DNA of 8,501 bases, taken from assembly GCA_902478935.1 (NCBI GenBank), contig CABSMV010000086.1:1-8501 (forward strand), in the 5' to 3' direction. Below the pieces are notes generated by a model. It did not search any database, was not told the origin of the DNA, and saw only the letters and a program-made list of their open reading frames with translations. This DNA comes from an uncultured Collinsella sp. GTDB lineage: Bacteria > Actinomycetota > Coriobacteriia > Coriobacteriales > Coriobacteriaceae. The position numbers were made by a program, and so were the translations under genes. Positions 6,496-8,501 of the stretch are shown in pieces; position 1 is the stretch's first letter; the number at the start of each line of letters is the position of its first letter.

Positions 6496-7083
6496 ATGAG
6501 TCCCATTCAAATCGCCCTGCTGCTGCTCGCCGTTGCCGGCGTGTGGGCCATCGTTGAGCTCGCGCTTACCCTGCGCAAGACCCGCACCGTCGTTGATTCG
6601 CTCGATAAGACCGTGAACGATCTCAACAACACCATCGCCGAGGCTCAGCCTGTGGTGGCAAAGCTCGATGGCGCTGTCGATGAGCTTACGCCGGCGCTTG
6701 CCCAGATGGAGCCGCTGCTTAAGTCGAGCAAGACGGCAGTTGATGCCCTTACCTCCAATCTCGTAGAGGTCGAAGCCGTGGTTCGCGACATTTCCGAGGT
6801 TACGGGCAGCATGGCCGAGGCCAGCAATGCTGTGTCGAGCGTGACCGACTCTGCCGCCGGTGCTGTGCAGAAGCTCTTCAATAAGGTGAAGGCTCCTGCA
6901 GCCGACGCCGATCGCAAGCTCGCCGCTGCTGCTGCGGAGGCAGAGCGGCCTACCGAGCGCGTCCTAATTGGCGAGGACGAGGCCGCCGCGGGCGACGGTG
7001 ATGGTCAGAAGTCTGCATCCAAGCGGGCTCAGTATTACACCTATACACCCTCCGAGACCTCTGAGGAGTCCTGCGATGAGTAG
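6496..7083 (+). CDS. DUF948-like membrane-anchored coiled-coil protein
   Basis: The protein is 195 aa. Residues 4-26 (IQIALLLLAVAGVWAIVELAL) form one membrane helix. A long amphipathic helical region at about 28-130 follows, with repeating small hydrophobics such as VVDSLDKTVNDLNNTIAE, typical of DUF948 (YtxG-type) proteins and similar to methyl-accepting or tether-like coiled coils. The C-terminal 60 residues are Ala/Glu/Asp-rich and probably disordered, ending in YYTYTP and an acidic tail. GGGAGG (6485-6490), five bases upstream, fixes the start. Placement directly after rarA is a common actinobacterial arrangement. Its biochemical role is unknown. It overlaps the anti-sigma-like gene by 8 bases, so the two are likely translationally coupled, and it might link the sigma module to the membrane. 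Confidence 0.8.
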   Translation: MSPIQIALLLLAVAGVWAIVELALTLRKTRTVVDSLDKTVNDLNNTIAEAQPVVAKLDGAVDELTPALAQMEPLLKSSKTAVDALTSNLVEVEAVVRDISEVTGSMAEASNAVSSVTDSAAGAVQKLFNKVKAPAADADRKLAAAAAEAERPTERVLIGEDEAAAGDGDGQKSASKRAQYYTYTPSETSEESCDE

Positions 7084-7453
7084 CGAAGCAACCTGCCCCA
7101 TCACGCTGACCGTTGCCGGCGACCCGCGTCTCGCTCGCCTTGTGCGCATGACGGCAGCCAACGTTGGTGCCCTGTGTTCCATGTCTGTCGATCGCATCGA
7201 GGACATCCGCATGGCTGCCGAGGAAGCCTTTATCTTTGGCTGCGCGGCTGTTGATTCCGACGACATCTCAATCAAATTCGATGTCGATGAATCTCACGTT
7301 GGCATGACCTTTACCTTTGGCGATCAGGCCACCGTCGACGAGGATGACCAGGCTGCTGTTTATGCCGAGCTTATTTTGGCGAGCGTGTGCGACTCCTACG
7401 AAAAGACTGCGGCGCCCCTGACGCTTTCCCTCGACCTCAAGGCGGATATTTAA
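7076..7453 (+). CDS. RsbW/SpoIIAB-like anti-sigma factor, degenerate ATP-binding site
   Basis: The protein is 125 aa, somewhat short for an RsbW-type HATPase (about 140-160 aa). ATG 7076 has GAGGAG (7063-7068) seven bases upstream and lies within the end of the previous gene. The N-terminal half fits an RsbW fold: a beta strand (ITLTVAG), then a helix with RLVRMTAANVGALCSM, then IEDIRMAAEEAF (41-52), which aligns with IEDxKxAVSEACTN of RsbW. At the N-box, Glu50 is kept but the Mg-binding Asn position is Phe54. The DxGxG loop is also not recognisable; TFGDQATVDEDDQ (80-92) stands in its place. It may bind the sigma factor without kinase activity. It is one base upstream of a SigB/SigF-type sigma gene, and this position is the strongest support for the role. 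I rate the family likely and the biochemistry uncertain. Confidence 0.7.
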   Translation: MSSEATCPITLTVAGDPRLARLVRMTAANVGALCSMSVDRIEDIRMAAEEAFIFGCAAVDSDDISIKFDVDESHVGMTFTFGDQATVDEDDQAAVYAELILASVCDSYEKTAAPLTLSLDLKADI

Positions 7454-7454
7454 T

Positions 7455-8246
7455 ATGACCGAACGTTCCCGGAGCGGCAAGACCGCTTGGGACAAGGAGA
7501 AAACCCGCGAGCTGTTTCGTCGCTACAAGGAGACCGGTGATCCGGACGCCCGCGAGCAGCTCGTCATGTCCCATATGAACCTGGTAAGGTTTCTTGCCAA
7601 CAAATTTAAGAATCGCGGCGAGCCGCTCGACGACCTCATGCAGGTCGGCTATCTGGGTTTGCTCAAGGCTATCGACCGCTTTGACCCTGGGCGCGGGCTC
7701 GAGTTCACCACGTTTGCCACGCCCACCATTCTGGGCGAGATTAAGCGCCACTTCCGCGACAAGGGCTGGAGCGTGCGCGTACCGCGTCGTCTGCAGGAGC
7801 TCTCGGCCAAGGTCAACCAAGCTACTGACAAACTTACCAACGAGCTGCAGCGTTCGCCCAAGGTTGAGGAGATCGCTGAGTATCTAGATGTGACTGTCGA
7901 TGAGGTCCTCGAGGCTATGGAATCGTCTTTGGCTTATACCTCGGTGCCCATCGAGGCTCCTGGTGCGTCCGATTCCGACGATGCCCCCTCGATTCTCGAC
8001 CGTTACGCCGACGACGACAACGAGCTCGACTTTACCGATGACCGCCTAGTGATCGAGGAAGCCATCCGTGATTTCTCGCCGCGCGAGCGCGAGGTGATCG
8101 AGCTGCGCTTTGTGAAGGGCATGACCCAGATCGAGATCGCCAAGAAGCTGGGTATTTCTCAGGTGCAGGTTTCGCGTCTGCTTCGCCGCACGCTTAAGAA
8201 GATTCAGGACAAGATCGACCCCGACGGAGTGATGATTCGTTCATGA
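7455..8246 (+). CDS. SigB/SigF/SigG-family RNA polymerase sigma factor
   Basis: This is a group 3 sigma-70 factor of 263 aa, the normal length for SigB or SigF. Region 2 spans about 35-112. Core-binding region 2.2 is DLMQVGYLGLLKAIDRFD (60-77), and regions 2.3-2.4 contain FTTFATPTILGEIKRHFRDK (84-103) followed by GWSVRVPRR. Region 3 runs to about 160, with SPKVEEIAEYLDV. An acidic linker (about 168-190) precedes region 4, which has SPREREVIELRF (207-218) and the helix-turn-helix MTQIEIAKKLGISQVQVSRL (223-242). The start follows the anti-sigma stop by one base, and the end overlaps the transporter start in ATGA. This layout matches RsbW-SigB partner switching, in which the sigma factor is held inactive by its partner, but the signal is unknown. 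I leave the symbol empty because SigB and SigF cannot be separated here. Confidence 0.93.
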   Translation: MTERSRSGKTAWDKEKTRELFRRYKETGDPDAREQLVMSHMNLVRFLANKFKNRGEPLDDLMQVGYLGLLKAIDRFDPGRGLEFTTFATPTILGEIKRHFRDKGWSVRVPRRLQELSAKVNQATDKLTNELQRSPKVEEIAEYLDVTVDEVLEAMESSLAYTSVPIEAPGASDSDDAPSILDRYADDDNELDFTDDRLVIEEAIRDFSPREREVIELRFVKGMTQIEIAKKLGISQVQVSRLLRRTLKKIQDKIDPDGVMIRS

Positions 8247-8458
8247 GTGAGCACCCCCAACAAACCGATCGCGTGCTGCGCGACACCCGCATTCTGACGC
8301 TTCGCATTTGGGCTGTTGTCGGCTGCATTGTCATCGCCGCTGTCATCTTTAACCTTATGGGCATCCTGGCCCCGGTTATCGAGTTTATCGCCGTTGGTTC
8401 CATCATTGCCTTTGTGATGTCCCCGATCACCAACTGGCTCGAGCACCATGGCGTGAAT
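8243..8458 (+). CDS. AI-2E family transporter, N-terminal fragment cut by contig end
   Basis: Only the first 72 codons are genomic. The segment has two hydrophobic stretches (about 19-44 and 46-62) with ILAPVIEFIAVGSIIAFVMS followed by PITNWLEHHGV, which matches the start of AI-2E/YdiK/PerM-type transporters (normally 330-400 aa). Members of this family have been linked to export of AI-2 or to ion transport, and the substrate here is unknown. The ATG overlaps the sigma stop (ATGA), so it is translationally coupled to the sigma gene. The reading frame appears to continue to a TGA at 8477-8479, but its last six codons (LSLIHI) are encoded by adapter sequence and should not be annotated. Confidence 0.8.
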
Positions 8459-8501
8459 CTGTCTCTTATACACATCTGACGCTGCCGACGAACTCTAGGG
8501 T
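8459..8501. other. Illumina Nextera adapter and index read-through (not genomic)
   Basis: CTGTCTCTTATACACATCT (8459-8477) is the Tn5 mosaic-end sequence of Nextera libraries, and GACGCTGCCGACGA (8478-8491) completes the read-1 side adapter in reverse complement. ACTCTAGG (8492-8499) occupies the i5 index position; its reverse complement CCTAGAGT matches, from memory, Nextera index S516. GT (8500-8501) is what the P5 side should begin with. This is contamination at a contig end, not a feature of the organism. Both strands give the telltale peptides LSLIHI, MCIRDR and MYKRQ. Confidence 0.98.

Noticed and set aside
5418..6506. A 362-aa open frame on the - strand opposite rarA
   Set aside because: It is antisense to a gene with all family motifs, has no recognisable domain, and such shadows are common in GC-rich DNA.
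1..8458. CRISPR array, tRNA, rRNA, insertion sequence or prophage
   Set aside because: No regular repeats, cloverleaf, rRNA segment or transposase was seen in reading both strands.
8194..8479. Open frames on the - strand starting MCIRDR and MYKRQ
   Set aside because: Their starts are translations of the Nextera adapter, a known artefact.
8459..8479. Last six codons (LSLIHI) and TGA of the apparent transporter ORF
   Set aside because: Encoded by adapter sequence, so the stop is not real.

Overview
This window looks like a chromosomal housekeeping segment from a GC-rich Gram-positive actinobacterium. The best guess is a gut member of the Coriobacteriia, close to Collinsella. That placement is an inference from GC-rich codon use, the lspA-rluD pair, a rarA-DUF948 neighbourhood of actinobacterial type, and a SigB/SigF-type sigma factor. 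No 16S or marker search was possible. All ten protein genes are on the + strand and the region is densely packed.

Layout. Bases 1-211 hold a hairpin and a weak candidate promoter. lspA (signal peptidase II) and an RluA/RluD-family pseudouridine synthase follow as a pair joined by a one-base TAATG overlap. After an 82-base gap with a possible promoter and two overlapping palindromes comes a membrane-bound processive-type family 2 glycosyltransferase, closed by a strong 16-bp hairpin terminator. Next are a minimal A24 prepilin-type peptidase (140 aa) and a dGTPase-like HD hydrolase. The AAA+ protein RarA comes next as its own unit.

The last third is a tightly coupled group: a membrane-anchored coiled-coil DUF948-like protein, a short RsbW-like anti-sigma candidate, a SigB/SigF/SigG-family sigma factor, and the start of an AI-2E-family transporter. 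The genes overlap by 8 bases, are separated by 1 base and overlap by 4 bases, so they are probably cotranscribed and translationally coupled. The likely logic is a partner-switching stress or envelope sigma module, with the sigma factor held by the RsbW-like protein. No RsbV antagonist lies in the window, and the RsbW-like protein lacks the usual N-box asparagine.

The last 43 bases are not genomic. They are the Illumina Nextera transposase end and read-1 adapter, an 8-base index and the first two bases of the P5 side. The true genomic sequence stops at about 8458, inside the AI-2E transporter gene. I found no CRISPR array, tRNA, rRNA, insertion sequence or prophage, and no convincing wholly new system. 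The degenerate anti-sigma/sigma cassette is the most interesting biology here.
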